Assembly: GCF_000710915.1 (NCBI RefSeq)
Contig: NZ_BAUA01000046.1
Location: 1 to 64,000, forward strand
DNA from: Nocardia brasiliensis IFM 10847
GTDB lineage: Bacteria; Actinomycetota; Actinomycetes; Mycobacteriales; Mycobacteriaceae
Direction: 5' to 3'
Length of the DNA stretch: 64,000 nt
Under the pieces are notes generated by a model. It did not search any database, was not told the DNA's origin, and worked only from the letters and a program-made list of their open reading frames with translations. Position numbers and translations under genes: made by a program. Shown here piece by piece: positions 1-9,274 of the stretch. The number at the start of each line of letters is the position of its first letter. Position 1 is the first letter of the stretch.

Positions 1-3000
1 CGCGCGCGGCGCAGATCGAGCACGCCCGCCACACCGCCGTCCAGGGACTGTGCTGCCATTTTCGCACGTAGTTCCCCGGGATCCACGCGTGCCGTAGTGT
101 GCCCTGCCGCCTCGAAGCGTCGGTTGCGGCGCGATTGCGCGGCCACCGCGTTGACCGGAGGCTCGTCGTAGGCCATGCCGCCCGGGTGCGCCACGTGATA
201 GGTGCAGCCACCGCGCGAGAGCCCGGTCTCGGCATCGATCAGGTCGAAGACCAGGGGCACGTCGACGGTGATCGACGGATGCAGCGAATTCGGCGGCTGC
301 CACGCCCGATACCGCACCCCCGCCACCTGCACCCCGGCCTTGTCGGTGGCCAGCAGCGGGATCGGCATGCCGTTGCAGGTCACCACGAACCGTTCGCGAT
401 CCGCGCCGACCACCCGCACCTGCAACCGCTCCACCGACGAGTCGACGTAGCGCGCGGTACCCGCCGCGGTGGCCTGTTCGCCGAGGGTGTGCCACGGTTC
501 GATGGCGCCGCGCAGTTCCAGTTCGACGTCGCCGAGCACGACCGTGCCGATGCGCGGAAAGCGGAACTCGGTGAACGGATCCAGCCAGCTGACGTCGAAA
601 TCGATACCGTGCGCTCGCAGGTCGGCGGCCACCTCCGCGATATCGGCGAGCACGAAATGCGGCAGCAGGTACCGGCCGTGCAGATTCGCGCCGTGCCGAA
701 TCAGCGGGGCGCGCAACGGTTGTGCCCAGAAGCGCGCGACCAGCCCGCGGACCAGCAGCGACTGCACCATCGCCATCTGGAAGTGCGGCGGCATCTCGAA
801 ACCGCGCAGTTCCACCAGACCCAGCCTCCCCCTGGCGGTTTCGGGACTGTAGAGCTTGTCGATGCAGAACTCGGCGCGATGGGTGTTGCCGGTGAGATCA
901 GTGAGCAGGTGCCGCAGCGCGCGGTCGACGTGCCAAGGCGCGTGGAACCGGCCACCCGGTCGCGTGAGCCGGGCGATCTCGGCGAACGCGATCTCCAGTT
1001 CGTACAGCGCCTCCGCACGGCCTTCGTCCACCCGGGGCGCCTGCGAGGTCGGCCCCACGAAACGACCGGCGAACAGGTACGACAGCGCGGGATGGCGCTG
1101 CCAGTACGTGAGCATCGACACCAGCAGGTCCGGCCTGCGCAGCAGCGGCGAGCGAGCGGGCGTCGCGCCGCCCAGCGTGATGTGGTTGCCGCCGCCCGTG
1201 CCGCCGTGGGTGCCGTCGACCTCGAACGATTCGGTGCTCAACCGGGCCAGCCGGGCTTGCTCGTACAGCGTCGACAACAGGTCGGACTGCTCGGCGAAGG
1301 AGACCGTAGGCGGCACGTTCACTTCGATCACGCCCGGATCCGGGGTCACCGAGAGCGTGCGCAGCCTGGGATCGGCGGGTGGCGGGTAGCCCTCGAGCAC
1401 CACCGGACGGTCGAGCGCGACCACGGCGGCTTCCACACGCCGGATCAGATCGAGGAAATCGTCGAGTTGTTCGGTGGGCGGCAGGAATACGTGCAGCCTT
1501 CCGTTGCGCACCTCGCCCACCAGGGCGGTGGTCGGTTCCCACGCGGCGGCCTGCACCACCGCGGGCGGCTCGGCGGGCGCCGGTGACCGCGGCCCGACGA
1601 ACAGCGGGTCGGCATCGGGGCGCGGGCGCGGCGGATGCCAGGACACCGAGTCGAGCGGCAGGCGCAAACCCGCCGGAGAATCCCCGTCCGTCAACACGAT
1701 TCGCCCCGCAGGCTGATCCGCGCACATCCCGCGGCGCAACCGCCAGTCGGCGCTCGCCCAGCCCGCGCCGTCGTCGCGGCGGTACAGCGACAGCACGTAG
1801 GCGGCCGGTTCGGTGACCGCGGCGTCGAGCCGCGCGAGCAACTCCGCCCGGGCCCGCACCGAGTCGTCGGCGGGAGCGATATCGTCCTGGGGTGCGACCG
1901 GAACACCGTGCGGCGCGCGGGCTTTCCCGGACAGTCGGAGCAGCGGATCCTCGTACGCGGGACGGACCTGGGTGTCCGGCAAGCCGAGACCGGCGGCGAC
2001 GTGCGCGATCACCGCGCGTGCCGAATCGGGCCGCGCCGGACCATGCGCCCGCGGACGCATTCCCGCCTGCGCGTTGGCGGGCTGCACCGGCGACACCTGC
2101 GCTCCGGCAGCCTTTTCCCCTCCGGGCTCGACGGACTCGACTGACGTCGCAGACGTCACGGACGTCGCAGAGGCCACGGACGTCGCAGGCGTCGCGGAGG
2201 CCGCAGAGGCCACGGACGTCGCGGGCGTCGCGGAGGCCGCAGAGGCCACGGACGTCGCGGAGGCCGCGGGAGGCATAGGGGGTACGGGCGTCGCGGAGGC
2301 CGCGGGCGTCAAGGACGTCGCGGGGACCACGGACGTTGCGGGGACCACGGGGACCACGGGGACCACGGGGACGACGGGGACCACGGACGACAGTGCGGCA
2401 TCGTCCACGCGGCGTTGTTCGCCCTCCGTTGAGTCGCTGCCGCCGTTCACCGAAACATTCGACAGCTCGGCATCATTCGCCAACGCGATGGCGCCCGTCC
2501 CGGAGGCCGAGGCACCGCCGGGGGCGGGCGCGTCCGGCTGTGGCCACGCGGTGCCGACCGGTGTCCACGGGTCGGCGAGCAGGTCCTGCCGCGTCCACAG
2601 CGGCGTCCCGTCTGCCTGCCAAGCCACCGCGATCTCCCAGCGCGGCAACGGTTCTCCCGGATACCACTTCCCCTGCCGGTACTGGGTCAAACCGGTCGGC
2701 GCGTAGATCCGCCGCAGTCGGTCGGCGAGGTCGACCGCACGTTCGCGCTTGTGCGCGCCGTCGGCCTCGGTGGTCCATTCGGGCGCGGTCTGGTCGTCGA
2801 TGGAGACGAAGGTCGGTTCGCCGCCGACGGTCAAGCCCACCTCGGCGGCGGCCATCCGTGCGTCCAGCGCGGCACCCGATTGCTGGATCCGCTCCCACTG
2901 AGAGCTGGTGTAGGGCAAGGTGACCCGCGGATCCTCGTGGATACGCCGGACGGTGTTGCTGAAGTCCATGGTGGCGCCGGTGGGCCCGGTCGCGCCGGTG

Positions 3001-3836
3001 ATCGGCGCGGCCGACATCGGGTGCGGCGTCGCCGCGAGCGGGATGTGGCCCTCACCGGCGAACAGGCCCGAGGTCGGATCGAGCCCGACCCAGCCCGCGC
3101 CGGGCAGGTACACCTCGGTCCAGGCGTGCAGATCGGTGAAGTCGGCCCGCGGGCCCGACGGGCCGTCCAACGACGGCATGTCCTGGGCCAGCTGCACCAG
3201 ATAGCCGGACACGAACCGCGCCGCGAGCCCCAGCTCGCGCAGGATCGACACCAGCAGCCAGGCCGAATCACGACACGACCCGAGCGCGGCCCGCAGCGTC
3301 TGCTCGGGCGTCTGCACGCCCGGTTCCAGCCGGACGGTGTAGCCGACGTCGTGCCGCAAGGCCTGGTTGACCGAAACCAGGAAGTCGATGGTGCGCGGCT
3401 GCGCGGTGCTGGTGTGCGCGCGCACCCAGTCGCGGACCGGCGCACCTGGCCCCGACCCCGGCTCCGCCTCGTCCACCGGCCGCAGGTACGGCTCCAGATC
3501 CGCGATCAGGTCCGCGCCGTAGCGGAACGGGAAGTGCTCGGCGTAGTCCTCGATGAAGAAGTCGAACGGGTTGATCACCTCGAGGTCGGCGATCAGCCCG
3601 ACGGTCACCGACAGTTCCCGCGCGGGCTCCGGAAAGACCAGCCGCGCAAGGAAATTGCCGAAGGCGTCCTGCTGCCAATTACAGAAATGCCCGGCCGGCG
3701 TCACCCGCATCGAGTAGGCTTCGATTTTGGTGCGGGAGTGCGGGGCCGGGCGCAGGCGCACCACATGCGGATGTACCTCGACCAGCCGGTCGAAGGTGTA
3801 GACGGTCCGGTGTTCGAGCGACACCTTGATGCCCAT
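1..3836 (-). CDS. Transglutaminase-like / DUF2126 protein (3' end outside window)
   Basis: At least 1278 codons, open to the left edge; the last visible residues (GVLDLRR) look like the usual C-terminus of the family, so only a few codons are missing. The start is ATG at 3836 (MGIKVSLEHRTVYTFDR). The N-terminal half is a bacterial transglutaminase-like fold with a visible Cys188 (GSCRDS), His237 (LHAWTEVYLPG) and Asp253 (GLDPTSG) triad. The C-terminal half is DUF2126, seen in TGTGGGNHI and LTRPGGRFHAPWHVDRALRHLL (split here only for description). Between the halves, about residues 478-570 form a Val/Ala/Thr/Ser/Pro low-complexity insert that makes the protein longer than the roughly 1100 residues usual for the family. 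In mycobacteria such genes sit beside alpha-E and ATP-grasp-like genes; the substrate is unknown. Probably cytosolic, as no signal peptide is seen. Confidence 0.9.
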   Translation of the reverse strand, partial: MGIKVSLEHRTVYTFDRLVEVHPHVVRLRPAPHSRTKIEAYSMRVTPAGHFCNWQQDAFGNFLARLVFPEPARELSVTVGLIADLEVINPFDFFIEDYAEHFPFRYGADLIADLEPYLRPVDEAEPGSGPGAPVRDWVRAHTSTAQPRTIDFLVSVNQALRHDVGYTVRLEPGVQTPEQTLRAALGSCRDSAWLLVSILRELGLAARFVSGYLVQLAQDMPSLDGPSGPRADFTDLHAWTEVYLPGAGWVGLDPTSGLFAGEGHIPLAATPHPMSAAPITGATGPTGATMDFSNTVRRIHEDPRVTLPYTSSQWERIQQSGAALDARMAAAEVGLTVGGEPTFVSIDDQTAPEWTTEADGAHKRERAVDLADRLRRIYAPTGLTQYRQGKWYPGEPLPRWEIAVAWQADGTPLWTRQDLLADPWTPVGTAWPQPDAPAPGGASASGTGAIALANDAELSNVSVNGGSDSTEGEQRRVDDAALSSVVPVVPVVPVVPVVPATSVVPATSLTPAASATPVPPMPPAASATSVASAASATPATSVASAASATPATSVASATSVTSATSVESVEPGGEKAAGAQVSPVQPANAQAGMRPRAHGPARPDSARAVIAHVAAGLGLPDTQVRPAYEDPLLRLSGKARAPHGVPVAPQDDIAPADDSVRARAELLARLDAAVTEPAAYVLSLYRRDDGAGWASADWRLRRGMCADQPAGRIVLTDGDSPAGLRLPLDSVSWHPPRPRPDADPLFVGPRSPAPAEPPAVVQAAAWEPTTALVGEVRNGRLHVFLPPTEQLDDFLDLIRRVEAAVVALDRPVVLEGYPPPADPRLRTLSVTPDPGVIEVNVPPTVSFAEQSDLLSTLYEQARLARLSTESFEVDGTHGGTGGGNHITLGGATPARSPLLRRPDLLVSMLTYWQRHPALSYLFAGRFVGPTSQAPRVDEGRAEALYELEIAFAEIARLTRPGGRFHAPWHVDRALRHLLTDLTGNTHRAEFCIDKLYSPETARGRLGLVELRGFEMPPHFQMAMVQSLLVRGLVARFWAQPLRAPLIRHGANLHGRYLLPHFVLADIAEVAADLRAHGIDFDVSWLDPFTEFRFPRIGTVVLGDVELELRGAIEPWHTLGEQATAAGTARYVDSSVERLQVRVVGADRERFVVTCNGMPIPLLATDKAGVQVAGVRYRAWQPPNSLHPSITVDVPLVFDLIDAETGLSRGGCTYHVAHPGGMAYDEPPVNAVAAQSRRNRRFEAAGHTTARVDPGELRAKMAAQSLDGGVAGVLDLRRA
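2140..2405. repeat. Low-complexity tandem repeats inside the DUF2126 gene
   Basis: Short direct repeats built on GGACGTCGCAG-like and GGGGACCAC-like units run through this stretch. They translate on the minus strand into Ser/Ala/Thr/Val blocks (ATSVAS type) and a VVPVVP block. The repeats keep the reading frame, so they form a variable-length linker between the transglutaminase and DUF2126 halves. Confidence 0.85.
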
Positions 3837-4007
3837 GCAGCAAGTTCACCACACCTGGCCGCGGCATGGACGTGGAGTTTCGGCGAGAGTCGCCGCACCG
3901 AGACCGCCGCGACACACGGCACCGACGTCCCCCGCCGCGCGGCTCGGGAGTGCTACACACGAGAAGACGGACCGATCTCAGCCCTTCGTCCCCGCTGCGA
4001 GGTAACC

Positions 4008-4214
4008 ATGCGCGAGCTGGACTGTTCATGCTGCGAATCCGCGATCGACCACTGTCACGGCACCCTCGTCGTGCACTCGACCAGACGCACCGAATGCACC
4101 GAGGACGGCTGCGTCGATCTCGATTACGCCCGGCACACGTTCGTCGTCGACTGCGGCGACGTCGCGGGCGGCTGTCCCTGCGCGGAGCCCGACGTAGCCC
4201 GTCGCCGCGCCTGA
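4008..4214 (+). CDS. Small cysteine-rich protein, unknown function
   Basis: 68 residues, starting MRELDCSCCESAID, with a GAGGT ribosome site just upstream. It has nine cysteines (6, 8, 9, 16, 30, 35, 49, 56, 58) and histidines at 15, 17, 23 and 43, in a CxCC-H-C ... C-C ... C-CxC layout that would suit a small zinc- or metal-binding fold. No signal peptide or membrane segment is seen. It is divergent from the DUF2126 gene, with its promoter in the 170 bp between them, and stops 21 bp before the next gene, so the two may be cotranscribed. I do not recognise a characterised family. Confidence 0.75.
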   Translation: MRELDCSCCESAIDHCHGTLVVHSTRRTECTEDGCVDLDYARHTFVVDCGDVAGGCPCAEPDVARRRA

Positions 4215-4235
4215 GCAGACCCGTACCCTATTCGG

Positions 4236-4880
4236 GTGAGCTATGACCACGTGTTGTTGCCGTCCGGTGTCGCGTCATCGATCCCCGAGGTCGACGCTTA
4301 CCTGAGCACCCAGCAGGGAGTGCAGGAGTCGGAGGTGGTCGCGCAGATCGCGACCGAGCTGAACAAACGCAACGACGAACTGCCCGCGGACGACAGCTTC
4401 CTCAGCAGTGCCCCGGTCGGCGGCGCCGCCACCGGCGCGGCTTTGCAGGTGTCGTGCCCCTACGACGCGATCGGCTTCGTGCGGCAGTTGATCTTCTCGG
4501 TCGCGACCCCGCTGGACTACGCGGTCTACGATCCGCAGCTGGCCTGGCTGATCGACCCGGCCGGGCACGTGCCGGCCACGGTCACCCACGGCGGCGCGGG
4601 CGAGTTCCCCTATTTGACGAAAACCCTGGCCGACCAATGGGTTTCCGAGCTGGCCCCGCCGAACCCCTACCTGGTGGTGGAGCGCGACGACCAGGTCTAC
4701 ATGCAGACCTACCGGGAGAAGACCGGTGCGTTCACCCTCGAATACCGGGACGGCTCGGCCGAGAAGCACTTCGGCACCACGGTGCTCGACGCCGCCACCG
4801 TCTCCGCGCTGATCTGGGACTGGGCCACCGACAATCGCGACCGCATGCAGACCCTGCCCTGGTCGCGCGTGGAGCTCTGA
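4236..4880 (+). CDS. Hypothetical protein, 214 aa
   Basis: GTG start (MSYDHVLLPSGV) 21 bp after the small Cys-rich gene. The protein is acidic, soluble and rich in aromatic residues, with no signal peptide or transmembrane segment. The sequence (ALQVSCPYDAIGFVRQLI, YLVVERDDQVYMQTYREK) reads as a mixed alpha/beta domain; I do not recognise a family. It ends one base before the stop of the convergent LysE gene, with no room for a separate terminator. Confidence 0.75.
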   Translation: MSYDHVLLPSGVASSIPEVDAYLSTQQGVQESEVVAQIATELNKRNDELPADDSFLSSAPVGGAATGAALQVSCPYDAIGFVRQLIFSVATPLDYAVYDPQLAWLIDPAGHVPATVTHGGAGEFPYLTKTLADQWVSELAPPNPYLVVERDDQVYMQTYREKTGAFTLEYRDGSAEKHFGTTVLDAATVSALIWDWATDNRDRMQTLPWSRVEL

Positions 4881-5498
4881 CTACTGGTTCTGCACCGCGA
4901 GGCGGCCCGCCAGCGCAAGGAAGGAAGCACCGAACACGCGTCGCATCCAGGTGACCACCACCGGGCGGGTGATGACGTGGTTGCGCAGCGCGGCCGCGCA
5001 GACGCCGTAGATCGCGAACACGACGAACGTGGCCAGCATGAACACCGCGCTCAGTTCGAGCATGCGCGCCAGCGCGTTCGGTGAACCGTTGGGCACGAAC
5101 TGCGGCAGGAACGCGAAGGCGAACAGGGTCAGCTTAGGGTTGAGCAGGTTGAGCAGCACCGCCGACACGATCACCTTGCGCGCCGACTGTCCCGTCTGCT
5201 CGGGCCCGTCCGGCACGGCGAGCGCGCCCTTGTCGCGGAACGTGCTCCACGCCATGTAGATCAGGTACGCGACACCGAAGTACTTCAAGGTCTGGAAGGC
5301 CATCGCGCTCGTGTTGAGCAGCGCGGCGAGTCCGGTGATCGCCGCGAGCAGGTGCGGGACGGTGCCGAGCGTGCAACCGAACGCCGCGACCAGGCTGGCC
5401 CGCGTGCCCCGGGAGAGCCCGGCCGCGAGGGTGTACAGCGCGCCGGTACCCGGGGTGACCACGATGACGAGCGTGGTCAGCAGGAATTCGATGCTCAT
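4881..5498 (-). CDS. LysE/RhtB-family amino-acid exporter
   Basis: 205 residues from ATG at 5498 (MSIEFLLTTLVIVVTPGTGALYTLAAG). The reading frame is open further upstream but without family similarity. About six hydrophobic segments are visible, and the VTPGTGALYTLAAGLSRGTR stretch is the family's N-terminal P-G signature; length matches the roughly 205 residues typical of LysE/RhtB transporters. Inner-membrane efflux of amino acids or related small metabolites is the family role; the substrate cannot be predicted. It is transcribed in the same direction as recR-ybaB, 92 bp downstream of recR. Confidence 0.9.
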   Translation of the reverse strand: MSIEFLLTTLVIVVTPGTGALYTLAAGLSRGTRASLVAAFGCTLGTVPHLLAAITGLAALLNTSAMAFQTLKYFGVAYLIYMAWSTFRDKGALAVPDGPEQTGQSARKVIVSAVLLNLLNPKLTLFAFAFLPQFVPNGSPNALARMLELSAVFMLATFVVFAIYGVCAAALRNHVITRPVVVTWMRRVFGASFLALAGRLAVQNQ

Positions 5499-5590
5499 TT
5501 CCGACACAGTAACCCGCGCCACAGCGAGCGCAACCCCCGGTGATTCGGGGCTGGACCCGCCGGTCACGGGCTGGATCGGCCGGCGGAAGA

Positions 5591-6199
5591 CTAGAGCGCG
5601 CGGCGCCCCGACAGCGCGCGCCCCAGCGTCAGCTCGTCCGCGAATTCCAGGTCGCCGCCCATCGGCAGACCCGAGGCCAGCCTGGTCACGCTGAGCCCGG
5701 GGAAGTCGCGCAGCATGCGCACCAGGTAGGTGGCCGTCGCCTCGCCCTCGGTGTTCGGGTCGGTCGCGATGATCACCTCGCTGACGTCCACGCCGTCCTG
5801 CTGGTTTCCGATGCGCGCCAGCAGTTCCCGGATGCGCAGCTGGTCGGGCCCGATGCCGCTGAGCGGGTCGAGCGCACCGCCGAGCACGTGGTAACGCCCA
5901 CGGAACTCCCGGGTGCGCTCGATGGCCTGCACGTCTTTCGGTTCCTCGACCACACAGATCATGGTGCGGTCCCGACGCGGGTCGGCGCAGATGCGGCACA
6001 GTTCGCCATCGGAGACGGTGCCGCAGGACACGCAGAACTGCACGCCGTCACGCACCTTCTGCAGGGCAGCCTGTAGCCGGTCGATCTCCGGCGGCTCCAC
6101 CTGCAACAGATGAAAAGCGATGCGCTGCGCGCTCTTCGGACCGACGCCGGGCAGCTTGCCCAGCTCGTCGATCAGATCCTGAACCGGACCCTCGTACAA
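5591..6199 (-). CDS. recR: Recombination mediator protein RecR
   Basis: 202 residues ([20 protein letters not shown]), full length. Visible in order: N-terminal helix-hairpin-helix ([18 protein letters not shown]), the C4 zinc finger C56-C59-C68-C71 ([16 protein letters not shown]), and a Toprim domain ([10 protein letters not shown] ... [18 protein letters not shown]). RecR works with RecF/RecO to load RecA on gapped DNA. It lies directly downstream of ybaB on the same strand (41 bp), the classical pair, but dnaX, the usual third partner, is about 15 kb away. Confidence 0.97.
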   Translation of the reverse strand: MYEGPVQDLIDELGKLPGVGPKSAQRIAFHLLQVEPPEIDRLQAALQKVRDGVQFCVSCGTVSDGELCRICADPRRDRTMICVVEEPKDVQAIERTREFRGRYHVLGGALDPLSGIGPDQLRIRELLARIGNQQDGVDVSEVIIATDPNTEGEATATYLVRMLRDFPGLSVTRLASGLPMGGDLEFADELTLGRALSGRRAL

Positions 6200-6240
6200 C
6201 GGCTACGTCCTCTTCGCCTCTGCGGCGCTCGTCGTGGTGA

Positions 6241-6570
6241 TCAGAAGTTCGGCAACCCGGGCATGCCGCCGCCCGAAAGCGGGCCGAGGCGCTCGGCCGC
6301 GAGCTGCTGGGCCGAGGCCATCGCGTTGTTCACCGCGCCGATCACCAAGTCCTGCAGCGTATCCACGTCCTCGGGATCCACCGCCTTCGGATCGATGGTG
6401 AGCGCGACGATCTCGCCGGTCGCCTTGACGGTCACCTTGACCAGCCCGTTGCCGGCCTGACCTTCGACTTCGGCCTCGGCGAGCTCGGCCTGGGCTTCCA
6501 TCACTGCCTGCTGCATCTGCTGCGCCTGGGCGAGTAGCTGCTGCATGTCGAACTGACCACCGGGCTGCAC
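6241..6570 (-). CDS. ybaB: YbaB/EbfC-family nucleoid-associated protein
   Basis: 109 residues beginning [20 protein letters not shown]. The Gln/Met-rich N-terminal helix, the [20 protein letters not shown] strand region and a C-terminal tail ending GGMPGLPNF are characteristic of the family. It binds DNA as a dimer. It is transcribed with recR. Orthologue by position of M. tuberculosis Rv3716c. Confidence 0.95.
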   Translation of the reverse strand: MQPGGQFDMQQLLAQAQQMQQAVMEAQAELAEAEVEGQAGNGLVKVTVKATGEIVALTIDPKAVDPEDVDTLQDLVIGAVNNAMASAQQLAAERLGPLSGGGMPGLPNF

Positions 6571-6740
6571 GGCATGTCCTCTCTGAAGAAAGTGTCACTG
6601 ATCAGCCTAGTGCCTGAGTGCGGGGCGGGCCGGAGCGCATGACAGGTAACAGGTTGGGTAGTTCCAGCTAAACCGGATCAAGATCGACCTAACATCGGAG
6701 GCAGGTCGGGAGACCGGTGCGGCAGTTCTGGAGAAAAGCT

Positions 6741-7322
6741 ATGCACGCGATCCGAGCACGTTTCCTGAGCACGCTGGTGCTCTCGCTGGGGGTTCCCGGC
6801 ATCTTCCTCGGCGTCGGCGGCCCGGTGGCCGCCGCCGATCCGGGTGTCACCGAGGCGGCCGCCGACTACGGCGGCGGCTGCGCCCTCTACCCGGACAACC
6901 GGGCCGCCACCATCGACGCCCTGCGTTTCCGCTGCGGACCCGAGCAGCAGGACGCGATCTTCCGGGACGCGCCGCGCGGGGCGGTGCCGACGGGCGTGAA
7001 AGACGGCTGGGTCACCAGACCGCCCTCGATCCAAGGCATTTCGTCCGCGTTCTGGATCGGCAAGATCTTCTACACCGGCCCGGACGGCGGCACCCTGACC
7101 AACCGCGTCACCGGCGCCGGCTACGAGGCCTGGCCCGCGTACGTGTACACCGCGCCCGCCCTGCTGGACGGCAACCCGGCCTGGGCACTGGACTACGCGC
7201 CCGCCCCGACCCCGCAGGTCTACGACGAGATCCGCGAGGTCACCCCCGGCGTGTGGTTCGGCTACTCCTGGTGGCGCGGCGGCGTGCAGACCACGATGCT
7301 GCTCACCTTCGTGCTGACCTGA
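6741..7322 (+). CDS. Secreted hypothetical protein
   Basis: 193 residues from ATG at 6741, chosen over the in-frame GTG at 6717 because GGAGAAAA sits just upstream of the ATG and the N-terminus then makes a good signal peptide (basic start, LSTLVLSLGVPGIFLG core, VAAADPG cleavage region). The mature part has two cysteines and many Trp/Tyr residues ([31 protein letters not shown]), suggesting a small disulphide-bonded extracellular protein. It occupies the place of the Rv3717 amidase in M. tuberculosis but shows no amidase motif. Divergent from ybaB. Function unknown. Confidence 0.8.
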   Translation: MHAIRARFLSTLVLSLGVPGIFLGVGGPVAAADPGVTEAAADYGGGCALYPDNRAATIDALRFRCGPEQQDAIFRDAPRGAVPTGVKDGWVTRPPSIQGISSAFWIGKIFYTGPDGGTLTNRVTGAGYEAWPAYVYTAPALLDGNPAWALDYAPAPTPQVYDEIREVTPGVWFGYSWWRGGVQTTMLLTFVLT

Positions 7323-7374
7323 CCGATCCGGTACTGCTTGACTCTCCCCCCGCTGGAGGGTGTTCGCTGAAGGC

Positions 7375-8190
7375 ATGACAGCGACCGTCGCCATCGGGGA
7401 GTTCGCCCGGCTGACGTACCTGACCGTGAAGACGCTCCGGTACTACCACGACATCGAACTGCTGGCGCCTGTCTCGATCGACACCGGCTCCGGGTACCGG
7501 CGCTATTCGATCGATCAGGTGCCTCAGGCGCACCTGATCCGCAGGCTGCGCCAGCTCGACATGCCGTTGCCCGAGATCAAGGCGGTGCTCGACGCGGCCG
7601 ACGAGGACGCCCGCAACGCCGCGCTGCGCGCCCATCTCGAACGGATGGAAGCCGAACTGGCCCGGACCCGTGACGTGGTGGCGTCGCTGCGTTCGCTGCT
7701 GACCCCGCGCACACCGCTCGCGGTCGAATATCGCTCGGAACCCGCGTTCGCGGCACTGGCCGTCGCGGAGGTGGTCACCAGGACCGGCATCGGGCCGTGG
7801 TGCGAAGCATCGTTCACGCTGCTGCACCAGACACTCGGAGCGGCCGGGCTCGCGCCGGACGGTGTAGACGGAGCGACGTATTCGACGGAGTTCTTCGCCG
7901 ACGACGTCGGCGAGGTGGTCGCCTTCGTTCCGATCCCCGCGGACGCCGAGATCGCACTGCCCGACCGGGTCTCGCGCATCGAGCTACCGGCGCGCCGGTT
8001 CGCCGTGGCCCGGCACGACGGACCGTTCGACGATTTCGACCGCACCTACGGCGCGCTGGGCAGCCATGTCGCCGAACACGACGAATCGCTCGACGAGCCG
8101 ATCCGCGAGCGCTACCTGGTCTGCCCGGAGAGCACCGACGATCCCGACACCTATCGCACCGAAGTCTGCTGGCCGATCGGCCTGCTCTGA
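7375..8190 (+). CDS. MerR-family regulator with GyrI-like effector domain
   Basis: 271 residues from ATG at 7375 (MTATVAIGEFARLT). Residues about 6-75 are a MerR winged helix (IGEFARLTYLTVKTLRYYHD ... YRRYS), followed by a dimerising helix (ALRAHLERMEAELARTRDVV) and a C-terminal effector-binding domain of the GyrI/BmrR type (about residues 120-270). Such proteins typically sense hydrophobic cations or drugs. The VOC gene follows 16 bp downstream and is probably in the same operon. Confidence 0.92.
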   Translation: MTATVAIGEFARLTYLTVKTLRYYHDIELLAPVSIDTGSGYRRYSIDQVPQAHLIRRLRQLDMPLPEIKAVLDAADEDARNAALRAHLERMEAELARTRDVVASLRSLLTPRTPLAVEYRSEPAFAALAVAEVVTRTGIGPWCEASFTLLHQTLGAAGLAPDGVDGATYSTEFFADDVGEVVAFVPIPADAEIALPDRVSRIELPARRFAVARHDGPFDDFDRTYGALGSHVAEHDESLDEPIRERYLVCPESTDDPDTYRTEVCWPIGLL

Positions 8191-8206
8191 GAAAGTGGAG
8201 AAGCCC

Positions 8207-8557
8207 ATGACACTGTCGCTCGCGAGCGTCACCATCGACTGCACCGACGCCGCGGCTCTCGCCGGATTCTGGTCCGAACTGCTGGCGGTCCCGGTCGACG
8301 ACGAGGCCTCGGCCGAGTTCGCCACCGTCGGCCGCGCCGCGGGCCACGCGCCGATGCTGATGTTCCTGCGGGTCCCGGACAAGACGCCGGGCAAGAACGT
8401 GATCCACCTCGACCTGCTCGCCGAGGACTGGAAACAGCACGTCGAACGCGCGATCGGCCTCGGCGCCAAGCACATCGGCGACTTCGACGAGTACGGCCAG
8501 CAGTGGAGCACCCTGGCCGATCCGGAAGGCAACCTCTTCGACATCGGGGCCAAGTAG
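8207..8557 (+). CDS. VOC (glyoxalase/bleomycin-resistance) family protein
   Basis: 116 residues (MTLSLASVTIDCTDAAALAGFW) with a GTGGAG ribosome site. The beta-alpha-beta-beta-beta pattern of the VOC fold is visible: ASVTIDC, AGFWSELLAVPVDDE, NVIHLDLLAEDW, and the C-terminal DPEGNLFDI motif. H and E positions in VIHLDL and PEGNLF may bind a metal. Cotranscribed with the MerR regulator, so it may act on, or sequester, the compound that the regulator senses; this is inference. Confidence 0.9.
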   Translation: MTLSLASVTIDCTDAAALAGFWSELLAVPVDDEASAEFATVGRAAGHAPMLMFLRVPDKTPGKNVIHLDLLAEDWKQHVERAIGLGAKHIGDFDEYGQQWSTLADPEGNLFDIGAK

Positions 8558-8569
8558 ACCGAACAGACG

Positions 8570-8603
8570 ACGGAGCCCGGCACCGCGAGGTGCCGGGCTC
8601 CGT
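8570..8603. terminator. Bidirectional hairpin terminator
   Basis: A perfect inverted repeat with arms ACGGAGCCCGGCAC and GTGCCGGGCTCCGT lies between the convergent VOC and SRPBCC genes. There is no long T-run, as is usual in high-GC actinobacteria. Confidence 0.85.
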
Positions 8604-8638
8604 TCGTCGGTGCCGGTGTGTGCGTCGGCGCCGGTGCG

Positions 8639-9073
8639 TCAGGCGAGTTCTTTCTGCAGGTTGCCGAGCACCTCGGCCTGGATCTTCTTCAGGCCCAGCG
8701 GCGCGAAGATCCCCTCGAAGATGCCCTTGACCCCGCCCGCCCCCTGCCAGGTGGTGCGCTGGGTGACCTGCGAGCCGGTGCCGTCCGGGGTCACCGTCCA
8801 GGTGGTGACCAGGGTGGAGTTCGAATCACGCTCGGTGACAATCGAATCGGACACCGTCACGACGGCGTGCACGTTGCGCGAACGCTTCTCGGTGGCCTGC
8901 AGCGTCCACTCGGCCACGGTGCCCGCGCCCTTGCCGCCTTCGACCACCTTGTAATCGCGGTAGTGCGCGGACAGAATGCGCGGCCGCACCGTCTCGTAGT
9001 CGGCGATGGCTTCGAGGGTGCGCTGCGGGTCCGCCGCAACGGCGATCGAACTGCTGGCGCTGACCTGTCCCAC
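8639..9073 (-). CDS. SRPBCC-family (START-like) protein
   Basis: 144 residues (MGQVSASSSIAVAADPQRTLEAIADYE). The N-terminal VAADPQRTLEAIADYETVRP helix and the antiparallel strands that follow (AEWTLQATEKRSRNVHAVV, STLVTTWTVTPDG) are typical of the polyketide-cyclase/START-like fold, which binds hydrophobic ligands. Position and direction match M. tuberculosis Rv3718c. Divergent from the FAD oxidoreductase operon across about 200 bp. Confidence 0.88.
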   Translation of the reverse strand: MGQVSASSSIAVAADPQRTLEAIADYETVRPRILSAHYRDYKVVEGGKGAGTVAEWTLQATEKRSRNVHAVVTVSDSIVTERDSNSTLVTTWTVTPDGTGSQVTQRTTWQGAGGVKGIFEGIFAPLGLKKIQAEVLGNLQKELA

Positions 9074-9274
9074 AATGAGCTCCTTGTCCGGGTACGGTAA
9101 CTCGACCGGTGTACATCCTGCCCTGTAGCGGCCGCCACGCCGTATACCGGTGCAGCCGTGTGGCGAACTTCTCTACCCGGGCCGATATTCCGGTTCGCAA
9201 CATATGCGTGACATTTCTCCCCGGACCCCGCCCTCGCGGTGGTCTGACAATGCGGTGCGTACTAGCGTCGAGGG

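Noticed and set aside
99..1586. 495-codon plus-strand frame at the left edge
   Set aside because: It is antisense to the DUF2126 gene; the protein is Arg/His/Gln-rich with no family, a typical GC-driven shadow.
2751..4214. 487-codon plus-strand frame that ends with the small Cys-rich gene
   Set aside because: Only the last 68 codons have their own ribosome site and lie outside the DUF2126 gene; the rest is antisense shadow.
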